Source: Oscillospiraceae bacterium
GTDB taxonomy: Bacteria > Bacillota > Clostridia > Oscillospirales > Oscillospiraceae
DNA: 58,894 bases
Assembly (NCBI GenBank): GCA_017561205.1
Contig: JAFZDL010000078.1
Span: 1-58,894 of the forward strand
Direction: 5' to 3'
The first letter of the stretch is position 1; every line of letters begins with the position of its first letter. Under the pieces are notes generated by a model. That model was not told the DNA's origin, did no database searches, and worked only from the letters and a program-made list of their open reading frames with translations. The position numbers were made by a program, and so were the translations under genes. Below are positions 42,007-50,269 of the stretch, piece by piece.

Positions 42007-42207
42007 TTACTGCATACCCTGCTCGTAAGCCTCGATCATCTTCTTGACCATCTGGCCGCCGACGGAACCGGCCTCACGGGAGGTCAGGTGACCGTTGTAA
42101 CCGTTGGTCAGGTTAACGCCAACTTCCTGGGCAGCCTGCATCTTGAAACGATCCATAGCTTCCCGTGCCTGGGGAATATTGATCTGGTTGTTGTTCTTGT
42201 TGCTCAT
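42007..42207 (-). CDS. Small acid-soluble spore protein, alpha/beta type
   Basis: These proteins coat and protect spore DNA. The protein has the typical N-Q-rich start (MSNKNNNQINIPQAREAMDRFK), the first conserved helix, the germination-protease region QEVGVNL, and the second signature LTSREAGSVGGQMVKKMIEAYE. 66 residues, usual size. AAGGAGA precedes ATG. It is a single gene, which implies the organism makes endospores. Confidence 0.93.
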   Translation of the reverse strand: MSNKNNNQINIPQAREAMDRFKMQAAQEVGVNLTNGYNGHLTSREAGSVGGQMVKKMIEAYEQGMQ

Positions 42208-42399
42208 TGTACTCTCTCCTTTTTTATGGTTTTTTCAAACCATTGCTTTCTTGGAAAGATCAAACACTTCCAAGAAAGCGTTCTCTCTTTCCGCAACCAT
42301 AGCTTTGCCGAATCACCAGAAAATATGATTGTTTCTTTTCGGAAAATGACGCAAAAAATGGAAAACCCAAGTAATAGGAAAGCAGGGAAAAATTTTTTA

Positions 42400-42428
42400 T
42401 TTACAAATGAAACAAATCGCAGTATAAT
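42400..42428 (+). promoter_or_regulatory. Promoter of nagB
   Basis: TTTACA (42400-42405), a 17-base spacer, TATAAT (42423-42428). The stretch 42208-42399 has no gene. Confidence 0.6.
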
Positions 42429-42475
42429 TTTCTTGCAGAAAACTTCTGCCCATTCAATTTAGGAGCGTGAATCCC

Positions 42476-43261
42476 ATGAAACTGATTATTAAAAACGACT
42501 ATGAAGGCATGTGCGCCTGGGCTGCCCAGCACATTGCCGATGCTATCAACAACCATAAGGAAGACCGGCCCTTCGTGCTGGGTCTGCCCACCGGTTCTTC
42601 TCCCTTGGGCGTGTATCGCCGTCTGGTAGAGATGAACAAGGCCGGCAAGATCACTTTTAAGAATGTGGTCACCTTCAATATGGACGAGTATGTTGGTCTG
42701 CCCCGTGAGCACGACCAGAGCTACTGGTACTTTATGCACGACAATCTGTTCAACCACATCGACATTCCCGCTGAGAACATCAATATCCTCAACGGTATGG
42801 CTGAGGACCTGGAGGCTGAGTGCCAGCGCTACGAGGACAAGATCGCTTCCTACGGCGGCATTGACCTGTTCCTGGGCGGCAGCGGCGTGGACGGCCACAT
42901 TGCTTTCAATGAGCCTTTCACTTCCCTGACTTCCCGCACCGGCGTTCGGGCGCTGACCGAGGACACCCTGATCGTCAACTCCCGTTTCTTCGACAATGAC
43001 CCCAACAAGGTCCCCAAGACCGCTCTGTCCGTTGGTGTCGGCACTGTGTGCGACTCCAAGCAGGTTCTGCTGCTGATCTCCGGCCACAACAAAGCACGCG
43101 CTCTGCGCCACTGTGTTGAGGGCGGTGTAGATCATGCCTGGACCATCAGCGCCCTGCAGCTGCATAAGGACGGTATCGTCGCCTGCGACGAAGCTGCCTG
43201 CGGCGAGCTGAAGGTGGACACCTACAAGTACTTTAAGGAAATCTACAAGAACGAAAAGTAA
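42476..43261 (+). CDS. nagB: Glucosamine-6-phosphate deaminase
   Basis: It converts glucosamine-6-phosphate to fructose-6-phosphate and ammonia. The phosphate loop [18 protein letters not shown], catalytic [10 protein letters not shown], and [17 protein letters not shown] are complete; 261 residues. ATG 42476 is selected from family alignment with AGGAG upstream, although a GTG at 42467 is in frame. It stands alone with its own promoter and terminator, without nagA or a transporter nearby. Confidence 0.95.
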   Translation: MKLIIKNDYEGMCAWAAQHIADAINNHKEDRPFVLGLPTGSSPLGVYRRLVEMNKAGKITFKNVVTFNMDEYVGLPREHDQSYWYFMHDNLFNHIDIPAENINILNGMAEDLEAECQRYEDKIASYGGIDLFLGGSGVDGHIAFNEPFTSLTSRTGVRALTEDTLIVNSRFFDNDPNKVPKTALSVGVGTVCDSKQVLLLISGHNKARALRHCVEGGVDHAWTISALQLHKDGIVACDEAACGELKVDTYKYFKEIYKNEK

Positions 43262-43271
43262 TCAAAACGCT

Positions 43272-43305
43272 ACACCCCCATCGGTAACCGATGGGGGTGT
43301 GTTTT
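43272..43305. terminator. Terminator between nagB and the feo operon
   Basis: ACACCCCCATCGG pairs with CCGATGGGGGTGT around a 3-base loop, with T's on the right. It also abuts the stop of the leftward Cys-rich gene. Confidence 0.85.
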
Positions 43306-43483
43306 ATTTTTTAGTGCAGTTGGCGCAGCTGCCGGAGCAGTTGCCGCAGTTACCGCTGCAGGTGGAGCTGTCGGGACAGCCCACGCATTTAATGCCTTTT
43401 TTCTTTGCACGGTGCAGGAACAAAATCGCGCTGCCGAGAATCACCACGATTACGGCAATAATGAGGATATCTACAGATTTCAT
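43304..43483 (-). CDS. FeoB-associated Cys-rich membrane protein (59 aa)
   Basis: A single N-terminal membrane helix (VDILIIAVIVVILGSAILFL) is followed by a basic turn and a Cys-rich tail (CVGCPDSSTCSGNCGNC...). Small proteins of this layout are found beside feoB in many Firmicutes and may handle ferrous iron at the transporter. It lies 6 bases after the feoB stop, clearly within the feo operon. Confidence 0.88.
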   Translation of the reverse strand: MKSVDILIIAVIVVILGSAILFLHRAKKKGIKCVGCPDSSTCSGNCGNCSGSCANCTKK

Positions 43484-43489
43484 AGGCGA

Positions 43490-45517
43490 TTACCCCACAC
43501 GCACAGCCGTTTTTACTTCTTTTTCCGCCTTGATGCACAGCCAGGCAAGCACCCCGGCAAAGGCCAGCACGAACAGACCGCCGCCGATAGCAGCGCCAAC
43601 ACTCAGTGCAGCAGGATCTACGATCAGCGTGCCAACGGTATAAACCAAATAGCCCACGGTATAGCCGGTGCCAAGCTGCAGGCCAATGCCGCCCCAGAAC
43701 CATTTACGGTCGGTAATTTCAGAGTTCATCGCGCCCAAAGCTGCAAAGCAAGGAGGCGTAAACAGGTTAAACATCAGGTAAGCCAGAGCGGCTACCTTGG
43801 TCATACCAACCATCGTTGCGGCAACTTCATTACCGCTGCCAACCATTTCCAGGTCGTCATTGATGGCAAAACCGTAGCACACGGCCAGGGTTCCAACCAC
43901 ATTTTCCTTGGCGATGAAGCCGGTAACTGCGCCGGCAGCCAGCTGCCATGCAGCAATGCCCACCACAGGCACCAGGCAGACAGCAATGGGATTTGCAATG
44001 GTTGCCAGGATGGAGGTATGCTCCATACCCTCCTCCACCAACTGGAAGCCCCAGTTAAAGGACTGCATAATGTACACAACGGCATTACATACCAGAATAA
44101 TCGTACCGGCCTTGACAATATAGGCCCAGCCACGGCTGCACATAGAGATGCAGGCCCGCTTCAGAGAGGGCAGCTTATACTCGGGCAGTTCCATAATGAA
44201 GAAGGACTTACGGCTTTTGTGACCGGTGATTTTATTCACCAGCAGCGCACCCACCAGAATAATGAAAATACCGACAAAGTACATCAGCGTACCCACCCAG
44301 CTTGCCTTGTTGAAGAAAGCGCCGGCAAACAGGCCAATGACCGGCAGCTTTGCGCCACAGGGCATAAAGGGAGTCAGCATAGCGGTAGCGCGGCGCTCCC
44401 GCTCATTGCGAATGGTACGGGCAGCCATAACGCCGGGAATGGCGCAGCCGGTGCCGATCACGAAGGGAATTACGGACTTGCCGGACAGGCCCACCTTCTT
44501 GAAGATGGGATCCAGCACCACGGTGGCCCGGGCCATATAGCCGCAGTCTTCCAGCAAGGCAATGAGGAAGTACATTACCATAACCAAGGGCAGGAAACCC
44601 ACAACGGCGCTCACGCCGCCGATGATGCCCTCAGTGAGCAAGGCAACCAGGAAGTCGTTGCCACCGACAAGCAGACCTGCCACCCATTCCTTGAACATAT
44701 CGATGAGGGTCACAAGGCCGGGAATCGCAGTGCCGTTTGCAAACGCATAGCCCTCAGCGATCCACACGCCAAGCCAAGCCTGGGAAATCTGGAACACCAG
44801 GAACATAACCACCGCAAAAATAGGCAAACCAACAACAGGATGGGTCAGCACAGCATCGATCTTGTCCTGGAAATTCTTATCCTTAGTCAAAACCTTACGA
44901 CTTTCCACTTCCTTGACGATGCCGTTCACAAAAGCAAACCGCTTACGATCCGCTTCTTCCACAGCCTTTTTGCTGGTCAGATCCACCCCGCCCTGGTCAT
45001 AGGGGGCTTTTTGGCCCTTGCCGGCAACCGCAATGGCTGCCTTCACCAGCTCAAACAGGTCGCTGTGAGAATTGTCCGTGGACACGGTTTCGACTACCGG
45101 GCAGCCCAGCTTCAAAGACAGGGCAATGGCATCGATCTCGGTTTTCTTTTTCTTGTTGATATCCGCCTTGTTCAGCGCAACCACCACAGGAATACCCAGC
45201 TCCAGCAGTTGGGTGGTAAAGAACAGGCTGCGGCTTAGGTTGGTAGCATCTACGATGTTAATAATGGCATCGGGGCGCTCATTTTTTACATAGGCGCTGG
45301 TGATACTCTCCTCAGAAGTAAAGGGCGACATAGAATAGGCGCCGGGCAAGTCCACGGCGATCAGTTCCTTATCACCGGCATAGGCCTTCTTGATGGGGGC
45401 TTCTTTCTTATCCACAGTAACACCCGCCCAGTTGCCGACTTTTTCGTTGCGACCGGTCAAGGCATTGTACATAGTCGTCTTACCGGAATTGGGATTGCCT
45501 GCAAAAGCAATTCTCAT
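43490..45517 (-). CDS. feoB: Ferrous iron transporter B
   Basis: The N-terminal GTPase domain shows G1 GNPNSGKTT, G2-region T, G3 DLPGAYSMSP and G4 NKAD. A helical spacer follows, then a long membrane region with FVIGTGCAIPGVMAARTI and the Cys-containing FMPCGAKLPV and FTPPCFAALGAM segments typical of FeoB. 675 residues. ATG 45517 is preferred over ATG 45523 because AGGAGG is 8 bases from it but only 2 from the other. It is preceded by feoA and an operator-like palindrome. Confidence 0.95.
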   Translation of the reverse strand: MRIAFAGNPNSGKTTMYNALTGRNEKVGNWAGVTVDKKEAPIKKAYAGDKELIAVDLPGAYSMSPFTSEESITSAYVKNERPDAIINIVDATNLSRSLFFTTQLLELGIPVVVALNKADINKKKKTEIDAIALSLKLGCPVVETVSTDNSHSDLFELVKAAIAVAGKGQKAPYDQGGVDLTSKKAVEEADRKRFAFVNGIVKEVESRKVLTKDKNFQDKIDAVLTHPVVGLPIFAVVMFLVFQISQAWLGVWIAEGYAFANGTAIPGLVTLIDMFKEWVAGLLVGGNDFLVALLTEGIIGGVSAVVGFLPLVMVMYFLIALLEDCGYMARATVVLDPIFKKVGLSGKSVIPFVIGTGCAIPGVMAARTIRNERERRATAMLTPFMPCGAKLPVIGLFAGAFFNKASWVGTLMYFVGIFIILVGALLVNKITGHKSRKSFFIMELPEYKLPSLKRACISMCSRGWAYIVKAGTIILVCNAVVYIMQSFNWGFQLVEEGMEHTSILATIANPIAVCLVPVVGIAAWQLAAGAVTGFIAKENVVGTLAVCYGFAINDDLEMVGSGNEVAATMVGMTKVAALAYLMFNLFTPPCFAALGAMNSEITDRKWFWGGIGLQLGTGYTVGYLVYTVGTLIVDPAALSVGAAIGGGLFVLAFAGVLAWLCIKAEKEVKTAVRVG

Positions 45518-45576
45518 TTTCATTTCCTCCTCTTATCTTGCTTCATAAAACAGCTCATGCTGTGAAATTGCATTTT

Positions 45577-45594
45577 AGTTAGCATTGGCTAACT
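45577..45594 (-). promoter_or_regulatory. DtxR-type palindrome upstream of feoB
   Basis: AGTTAGCATTGGCTAACT, an 18-base near-perfect palindrome, resembles iron-dependent DtxR/IdeR boxes. It lies in the 111-base feoA-feoB gap and may control a second, internal feoB promoter or act as a roadblock. Confidence 0.65.
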
Positions 45595-45629
45595 CTTGGA
45601 CAAAAGACCATCAGCAGGCCCGGTCACCA

Positions 45630-45842
45630 TTAAATAAGAATGGCTTCAGCCAGCTGATTGTCAATATTATATCTGCCATCTTTGATGGAAACAGTGCAGC
45701 CGCCCCGGCGACGGGAGATCACCGTGATGGGTTCGCCGCTGTAACAGCCCAGAGAGAACAAAAATGCGTTCAGCTCTTCGTCATCGGTTTCGATGGCTCG
45801 AATGATATATTCTTTGCCTTCCTCGGCAACGGTCAGATTCAT
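45630..45842 (-). CDS. feoA: Ferrous iron transport protein A
   Basis: This 70-residue SH3-like protein supports FeoB. The sequence NAFLFSLGCYSGEPITVISRRRGGCTVSIKDGRYNIDNQLAEAI matches the FeoA fold. ATG 45842 is chosen because GGTGG lies upstream; a start at 45851 is possible. It is the first gene of feoA-feoB-Cys-rich protein. Confidence 0.9.
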   Translation of the reverse strand: MNLTVAEEGKEYIIRAIETDDEELNAFLFSLGCYSGEPITVISRRRGGCTVSIKDGRYNIDNQLAEAILI

Positions 45843-45867
45843 AGCTACCACCTGTTACCAAAATTTC

Positions 45868-45920
45868 AGTTAGCCTTCGCTAACCGCACATATCATACAT
45901 CAGCCGGAAGAATTTGTCAA
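45868..45920 (-). promoter_or_regulatory. feo promoter with overlapping DtxR-type box
   Basis: Leftward TTGACA (45915-45920), a 17-base spacer, TATGAT (45892-45897). GTTAGC-cttc-GCTAAC (45869-45884) sits at the transcription start, where a metal-loaded repressor would block initiation. Confidence 0.7.
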
Positions 45921-45969
45921 GGACTTTTTTGGTAAAATTTTAATGAGGAGGGGCAAATCCCCTCCTCAT

Positions 45970-46407
45970 TTATGTTTCCGGGAAACCATACATCGCCAGC
46001 GTAAAGCGGTGCAGAGCTTTATCCCGTTTCCGGTAAACCGTGGCCTGCTCCACTCCCAATTCTCCGCAAAGCCGATCCACAGCCTTGCGCTCCGGGAACA
46101 GGTACATCCGTTGCAGGATCAGTATTTCCTCCGGGTCCAGGGCATTTAACCCCCGGTCTGTCACCGCCAACCACTGTTTTACTCGGGCCAAGCTCCACTC
46201 CAACTCCTGCCGCTCCGCCATATTGTTGATAAGGGCATCCTCCCGACCACGGACTCCGCTATGTCCTCCCAGCTTGGGGGCGGCGGAGCTGCGCAGTGTT
46301 ACAGCGTTTGCCTCCAGCATACAGATCTGCTCCGGGATATTCTTTTCTGCTGTTCGCATAGCGCTGTAGCGCTTTAGCTTTTCCATTGCTTCTTCTTTCC
46401 ATTGCAT
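45970..46407 (-). CDS. Phage-type sigma-like regulator (RinA/ArpU/DUF1492-like, 145 aa)
   Basis: The C-terminal ~55 residues (LDPEEILILQRMYLFPERKAVDRLCGELGVEQATVYRKRDKALHRFTLAMYG) form a sigma region 4-like helix-turn-helix, as in RinA/ArpU late-gene regulators of Firmicutes phages. The N-terminal part is helical (MQWKEEAMEKLKRYSAMRTAE...). ATG 46407 follows GAGGT; the frame continues to 46494 into the upstream gene. It is the last gene of a three-gene cassette. No other phage genes are near, so it may be a domesticated regulator. Confidence 0.7.
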   Translation of the reverse strand: MQWKEEAMEKLKRYSAMRTAEKNIPEQICMLEANAVTLRSSAAPKLGGHSGVRGREDALINNMAERQELEWSLARVKQWLAVTDRGLNALDPEEILILQRMYLFPERKAVDRLCGELGVEQATVYRKRDKALHRFTLAMYGFPET

Positions 46408-46418
46408 GGTTATATACC

Positions 46419-46571
46419 TCACTTTCCGTAACGCTGGCCGTAGGCGTGAATCCCCGCCCAGCGGCCCAAAAACCAGGCCTTCCATTCCTTGCACAGCTTG
46501 TTTTCACATTTGTCCGGGCAAGCCACCCGCATACAGCCCTCACAGGGACTTCCCAAATTTCTTCCGTTCAT
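46419..46571 (-). CDS. Small Cys-rich protein (50 aa)
   Basis: It reads MNGRNLGSPCEGCMRVACPDK and continues with CENKLCKEWKAWFLGRWAG. Six cysteines in CxxC-like pairs suggest zinc binding. GGAGG lies 6 bases before ATG, which overlaps the previous stop by 4 bases. The CENKxCxxWxxWFLxRW pattern is common in short proteins of Clostridia phages and related cassettes. It is too short for most ORF callers. Confidence 0.65.
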   Translation of the reverse strand: MNGRNLGSPCEGCMRVACPDKCENKLCKEWKAWFLGRWAGIHAYGQRYGK

Positions 46572-46753
46572 TTTGTTCCTCCTTTACAGCCGGGGCAAAG
46601 CTCCTCGCCCCACACAAACACTTCCTTGCCACATTCCCGGCACCAGGCACAGGGAAGGGCGCTCTGCATATCCCCCGGAAACAGCGGGGGGCCTGTCCGA
46701 ATGGGTCGCCGCTTGGACGGTCTTAAGTACAAAATTCCCATAAATTCCTCCAT
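46568..46753 (-). CDS. Small zinc-ribbon-like protein (61 aa)
   Basis: The C-terminal half has CAWCRECGKEVFVWGEELCPGCKG, a likely zinc ribbon; the N-terminal half is basic (LRPSKRRPIRTGPP). It starts ATGGAGGAATTTATGG; the second in-frame ATG is also possible because the first has little upstream site. It is the first gene of the cassette and is translationally coupled to the next one. Confidence 0.6.
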   Translation of the reverse strand: MEEFMGILYLRPSKRRPIRTGPPLFPGDMQSALPCAWCRECGKEVFVWGEELCPGCKGGTK

Positions 46754-46754
46754 T

Positions 46755-46861
46755 TTTGTACTTGTTCGTGTACTTACTACACCCCCATATTAGTATGCAG
46801 AACCCAGATTGTCAAGGACTTCACAAAGTGTTTCTTTGTATTTGTGTACTTGCACAAGTAC
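46755..46861 (-). promoter_or_regulatory. Cassette promoter flanked by GTACTTG palindromes
   Basis: Leftward TTGACA (46810-46815), a 17-base spacer, TAATAT (46787-46792). Upstream is a perfect 16-bp palindrome GTACTTG-CA-CAAGTAC (46846-46861). Downstream, at the first gene's start, are two direct GTACTT(G/A) half-sites (46758-46764 and 46770-46776). Such spacing suggests a dimeric repressor binding on both sides of the promoter. Confidence 0.6.
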
Positions 46862-46900
46862 AAGGCTTTATGTTTGTTAAAATTTTACAAAATAACGCAA

Positions 46901-46926
46901 AAAGAACGGCCCTTAGGCCGTTCTTT
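46901..46926. terminator. Terminator of the diacylglycerol-kinase-family gene
   Basis: AAAGAACGGCC pairs with GGCCGTTCTTT around CTTA, 5 bases past the gene's stop. Confidence 0.8.
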
Positions 46927-46931
46927 ACAAT

Positions 46932-47855
46932 TTATACCAATGTGAGTTCTTTTTCGCGCTGCCAAACAAGACCCTTGGGGTAGAAGAAACGGATCTTCTC
47001 CTCCGCCAGGCGGATATCCGCCACAGCGGCCGTCCGCTGTTCTCCGTCCAAATTGATAGAAGTAGGTTTGTCGAAGATCACTTTCAGCCGGTCGGTAGAA
47101 TAGTGTTTCACCAGATGAGAAAGTTCCTTGTAGCGGCCATTTTTATACTTACCGATCACCGTCGGAACCTGCAGAATATTCACCCCTTCGATCACCAGCA
47201 CCTCCAGCTTTCCGTCCGTGGGGTCTGCCTCCGGCACCGGATTGAAGCCACCGCCGTAAAACCGGCCGTTACAGGCGCAGATGAGTGTCTTTTTCCCGTC
47301 GATCCGCTCTCCGCCAAGTTCGATGACGTAATGCTCACTGATCCCTTTGAGCAGGTTGATCACTGTGGATGCGGCATAGGCACGAAAACCGCTTAACAGC
47401 GGCAGCCGTTTGTAGTTGGCCACATCGGCGGCAATTCGGGCATCCAAACCCACGGAGCAGATGTTCAAGCTGTAATCATCGTTGCAGCGGATCAGGTCGA
47501 AGGTAACTTCCTCCGCATCCAAAAGCCGCTCCAAATCCCGGAAGGCATCCGGTTGGTCGAACACCCGGACAAAATCGTTGCCGCTGCCACCGGAGTACAT
47601 GGTCACCGCCACATTGGGGTAGCCCGCTACACCGGACACGATCTCATTCATCGTACCGTCGCCGCCGCAGGAATAGATGCGGATCTCCTCACCGGACTGG
47701 GCCGCCTTTCTTGCAATCTCCCGGCACTGGCCGGGGGCACCGGAAACTTCGATAGCATAGTCCAGGCCCTTGCACAGCTTATGGATCTGTTCGCTGTATG
47801 CGGCAGTTCTGTCTCTGCTGCCGGCTGCGGGATTGATAATAAATAAATGTTTCAT
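46932..47855 (-). CDS. Diacylglycerol/lipid kinase family protein (DgkB/YegS type)
   Basis: The N-terminal lobe has FIINPAAGSRD and the nucleotide-binding CGGDGTMNEIVSG; the middle has MYSGGSGNDFVRVF and DLIRCND; the beta-rich C-terminal half includes GGGFNPVPEADPTDGKLEV. Members phosphorylate diacylglycerol or related lipids with ATP at the inner membrane face. 307 residues is typical. Its start overlaps the stop of the upstream methyltransferase gene by 4 bases, so they are translated together. Confidence 0.88.
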   Translation of the reverse strand: MKHLFIINPAAGSRDRTAAYSEQIHKLCKGLDYAIEVSGAPGQCREIARKAAQSGEEIRIYSCGGDGTMNEIVSGVAGYPNVAVTMYSGGSGNDFVRVFDQPDAFRDLERLLDAEEVTFDLIRCNDDYSLNICSVGLDARIAADVANYKRLPLLSGFRAYAASTVINLLKGISEHYVIELGGERIDGKKTLICACNGRFYGGGFNPVPEADPTDGKLEVLVIEGVNILQVPTVIGKYKNGRYKELSHLVKHYSTDRLKVIFDKPTSINLDGEQRTAAVADIRLAEEKIRFFYPKGLVWQREKELTLV

Positions 47856-48976
47856 TTCTTTCTCCGTGTGTTGTCAGTAAACATATACAGATCGCATTTG
47901 ATTTTGCCGTTGTAGAATTTCCGTTTTTTATCTGCCCGACGGCCGAAATAATGCTCAAATTCCGGCTCGGAAGTGATGATAAATTTCTTCCAATCGTTGG
48001 CAAATTTCAGATGGCGGCCCAAAGCGCTGTAAAGTCCCCGAGCGGAATTTTGCTCCATCATACGCTCACCGTAGGGCGGATTGCTGATAATGATACCGGA
48101 CTCTGCCGGCAAGCTCATTTTGGTGGCGTCGCCGTCTTTGAAGGTAACGCAGTCGGCAACACCGGCTTTCCGGGCATTGGCAAAGGATAACGATACGCAG
48201 GCCGGGTCATTGTCAGAGCCCATAATGCGATAATCCCCGTTAAATTCCCTATCCCGGGCCTCGGTCTTGGCCTGCTCCCAGGCTTCCTTGGGCATCCATG
48301 GGTAATTTTCCGCCGCAAAATTGCGGTTTAAGCCCGGCGCCCGGTTCTTGGCAATGAGGGCTGCCTCAATGGCAATAGTGCCGGAGCCACAGAAAGGATC
48401 CCACAGGAATTCCCGGCCACGGTATTTACTCAGCTGCACCATACCGGCAGCCAAGGTTTCGTGCAAAGGCGCATCGTTGCCGATAGCCCGGTAGCCACGC
48501 TTATGCAGACCCTGTCCGGAGGTGTCCAGAGAGAGGGTCACCTGGTCATTGAGAATGGTAAAGTGGAGCTGGAACTTCACACCGGTCTCCGGCAGCCAGC
48601 TTACGCCGTACTTCTCACCCAAACGGCGGGAGGCAGCTTTTTTAATGATGGCCTGGCAATCGGACACGCTCATCAGCTGGCTGTTCAGGCAGTGACCCTT
48701 TACCGGAAACTGGCCGTCAGCGGGGATATAGTCCTCCAAATTGGCAGCCAAGACACCCTGGAACAGTTCTTCAAAGGTTTTCGCCTGGAACTGCGCCAGC
48801 ACCACCATCACCCGTTCGCCGGTTCGCAGGCAGATATTGGCCTTTGCCAAAGCATTTTCGTCACCGGTGAACAGGACACGACGGTCCTCCACCCGGACAT
48901 TTTCCATATTTAATCTTCTCAGCTCGTCGCCGGCAAGGCCCTCCAGGCCAAACAGGCAAGGTACGATCAGTTGCAT
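47852..48976 (-). CDS. THUMP-domain 23S rRNA methyltransferase-like protein (RlmL/YpsC type, 374 aa)
   Basis: The N-terminal ~150 residues look like a ferredoxin-like/THUMP RNA-binding region. The C-terminal S-adenosylmethionine domain has FLWDPFCGSGTIAIEAALIA, IMGSDNDPACV and the catalytic SNPPYGERM, typical of N2-guanine methyltransferases acting on 23S rRNA. It is shorter than the two-domain Gammaproteobacterial RlmKL. Neighbours are queH and a lipid kinase gene on the same strand. Confidence 0.88.
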   Translation of the reverse strand: MQLIVPCLFGLEGLAGDELRRLNMENVRVEDRRVLFTGDENALAKANICLRTGERVMVVLAQFQAKTFEELFQGVLAANLEDYIPADGQFPVKGHCLNSQLMSVSDCQAIIKKAASRRLGEKYGVSWLPETGVKFQLHFTILNDQVTLSLDTSGQGLHKRGYRAIGNDAPLHETLAAGMVQLSKYRGREFLWDPFCGSGTIAIEAALIAKNRAPGLNRNFAAENYPWMPKEAWEQAKTEARDREFNGDYRIMGSDNDPACVSLSFANARKAGVADCVTFKDGDATKMSLPAESGIIISNPPYGERMMEQNSARGLYSALGRHLKFANDWKKFIITSEPEFEHYFGRRADKKRKFYNGKIKCDLYMFTDNTRRKK

Positions 48977-48985
48977 AATTTCCTC

Positions 48986-49531
48986 CTACGGAATGATTTT
49001 CGTGGGTTTTAGGTAGCGTTCTTCTTCGGAAAAAACGCAGCCGCAATACTTTTGCATATAAAAACAGTGCTCCCGGGCGTGTTCCTGTCCGGCCTTGAAA
49101 AGAGGTCTGAAGTCCCGATAGAGGAACTCCACGCCGTATTCTTGGGCGGCTCGTTCTGCCACGGCTTTCATCAGCTCGTGGTTCTGATAGGGGCTGATAA
49201 ACAAAGAAGAGGTAAAGCTGTCAAAGCCTTGCTCTTTGGCGGTCTTGGCTGTTTGGAACAGGCGCATTTCATAGCATTTTACGCACCGATGGGCAATATC
49301 CTCCGCCACTTCCCGGATAAAGGGACGCAGAGCATATTGATCCTGCTCGATAAGGGGCAGCTGCACCTCTTTTGCGTACTCCCGCAGGCAGTTGCGGCGG
49401 CTGCGGTACTCGGTAAAGGGATGGATATTGGGGTTGTACCAAAAGCCGGTCACTTCGATATTTTCTTCCCGCAGGCTCGTTACGCACTGATTGGCGCAAG
49501 GGGCGCAGCAGATATGCAGTAAGGTCTTCAT
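48986..49531 (-). CDS. queH: Epoxyqueuosine reductase QueH
   Basis: It is the cofactor-distinct alternative to QueG for the last step of queuosine tRNA modification. MKTLLHICCAPC, the HRCVKCYEMR segment and YCGCVFSEEE give the conserved Cys residues that hold an iron-sulfur cluster, and GFWYNPNIHPFTEY is characteristic. ATG 49531 is used because GGAG lies 6 bases before; the earlier ATG at 49543 overlaps that site. 181 residues. Confidence 0.9.
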   Translation of the reverse strand: MKTLLHICCAPCANQCVTSLREENIEVTGFWYNPNIHPFTEYRSRRNCLREYAKEVQLPLIEQDQYALRPFIREVAEDIAHRCVKCYEMRLFQTAKTAKEQGFDSFTSSLFISPYQNHELMKAVAERAAQEYGVEFLYRDFRPLFKAGQEHAREHCFYMQKYCGCVFSEEERYLKPTKIIP

Positions 49532-49671
49532 AACATTCTCCATAGCACAATTTTATTTATTATAACATAGATTTTTGGGGAGTACAATATTTTCTTTGTT
49601 TCGCAAAATACCTGCGGTATACTTGACGGGCAAGCTCCTTTTTAGTATCATAAGCAAAAAGGAGGTGCGCC

Positions 49672-50151
49672 ATGGACGAGATTTTTATGCGGGAGGCTCT
49701 GGGCTTGGCAAAAGAGGCTTTTGCCGAGGGTGAAGTGCCGGTGGGCTGTGTCATAGTACGTAAAGGCGAGATTGTGGGCCGGGGTCGCAACCGCCGGGAA
49801 ACCGCAAAAACTGCCTTAGGCCACGCAGAAATCGAGGCCATTGCCGATGCCTGCAAGAATTTAGGCGGCTGGCGGCTGTGGGAATGTGAAATGTTCGTAA
49901 CCTTAGAGCCCTGTCCTATGTGCGCCGGCGCAATCATCAATGCCCGGATCCCCCGGGTGGTTATCGCCGCCAAGGATGAAAAATATGGCGCTTGCGGGTC
50001 TGTTTGTGACCTGTTTCGTATGGAATTTAACCACCACCCGGTGGCAGAATACGGCCTGCTGGAAGCTGAATCCCAAGCCCTTTTACAGGCATTTTTCCGG
50101 GATCTGCGGGAGAAAATCAAGGACAGGCCTAAATGGAAAAAACCTGAATAG
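49672..50151 (+). CDS. tadA: tRNA-specific adenosine deaminase
   Basis: It converts the wobble adenosine of tRNA-Arg (ACG) to inosine. The zinc site is GHAEIEAI (catalytic Glu) and EPCPMCAGAI; GEVPVGCVIV and DEKYGACGSV are also typical. A GGAGGTGCG site lies before ATG. 159 residues. It is monocistronic with a terminator right after it. Confidence 0.94.
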   Translation: MDEIFMREALGLAKEAFAEGEVPVGCVIVRKGEIVGRGRNRRETAKTALGHAEIEAIADACKNLGGWRLWECEMFVTLEPCPMCAGAIINARIPRVVIAAKDEKYGACGSVCDLFRMEFNHHPVAEYGLLEAESQALLQAFFRDLREKIKDRPKWKKPE

Positions 50152-50155
50152 ACAG

Positions 50156-50190
50156 AAAGAGAGTGTTAAAAACACTCTCTTTTCTTTTTC
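50156..50190 (+). terminator. Terminator of tadA
   Basis: AGAGAGTGTT pairs with AACACTCTCT around a short loop, followed by a long T-rich tail. Confidence 0.85.
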
Positions 50191-50191
50191 C

Positions 50192-50242
50192 CGTCATTGC
50201 CCCAGGAGATTGCCACGTCGCCTGCGGCTCCTCGCAATGACG
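50192..50242. repeat. GTCATTGC inverted repeat, copy 1
   Basis: CGTCATTGC (50192-50200) and GCAATGACG (50234-50242) flank GGAGATTGCCACG and GCGGCTCCTC. The same components occur at 51284-51392. These are small interspersed palindromic repeats with no coding capacity. Confidence 0.6.
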
Positions 50243-50269
50243 CAGAAGAGCGACACAAAGGAGGTCTTT

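Noticed and set aside
43412-45238. 608-codon frame opposite feoB
   Set aside because: Antisense shadow; His/Gln-rich composition is the mirror of FeoB membrane segments.
50152-50269. Signal-recognition-particle RNA downstream of tadA, a place where it often lies in Firmicutes
   Set aside because: The gap holds only the tadA terminator and a GTCATTGC palindrome; no SRP RNA loop motif is visible.
49940-50269. Upstream extension of the spoIIP frame into tadA
   Set aside because: It overlaps tadA in another frame and crosses the tadA terminator; the start at 50270 has a strong ribosome binding site.
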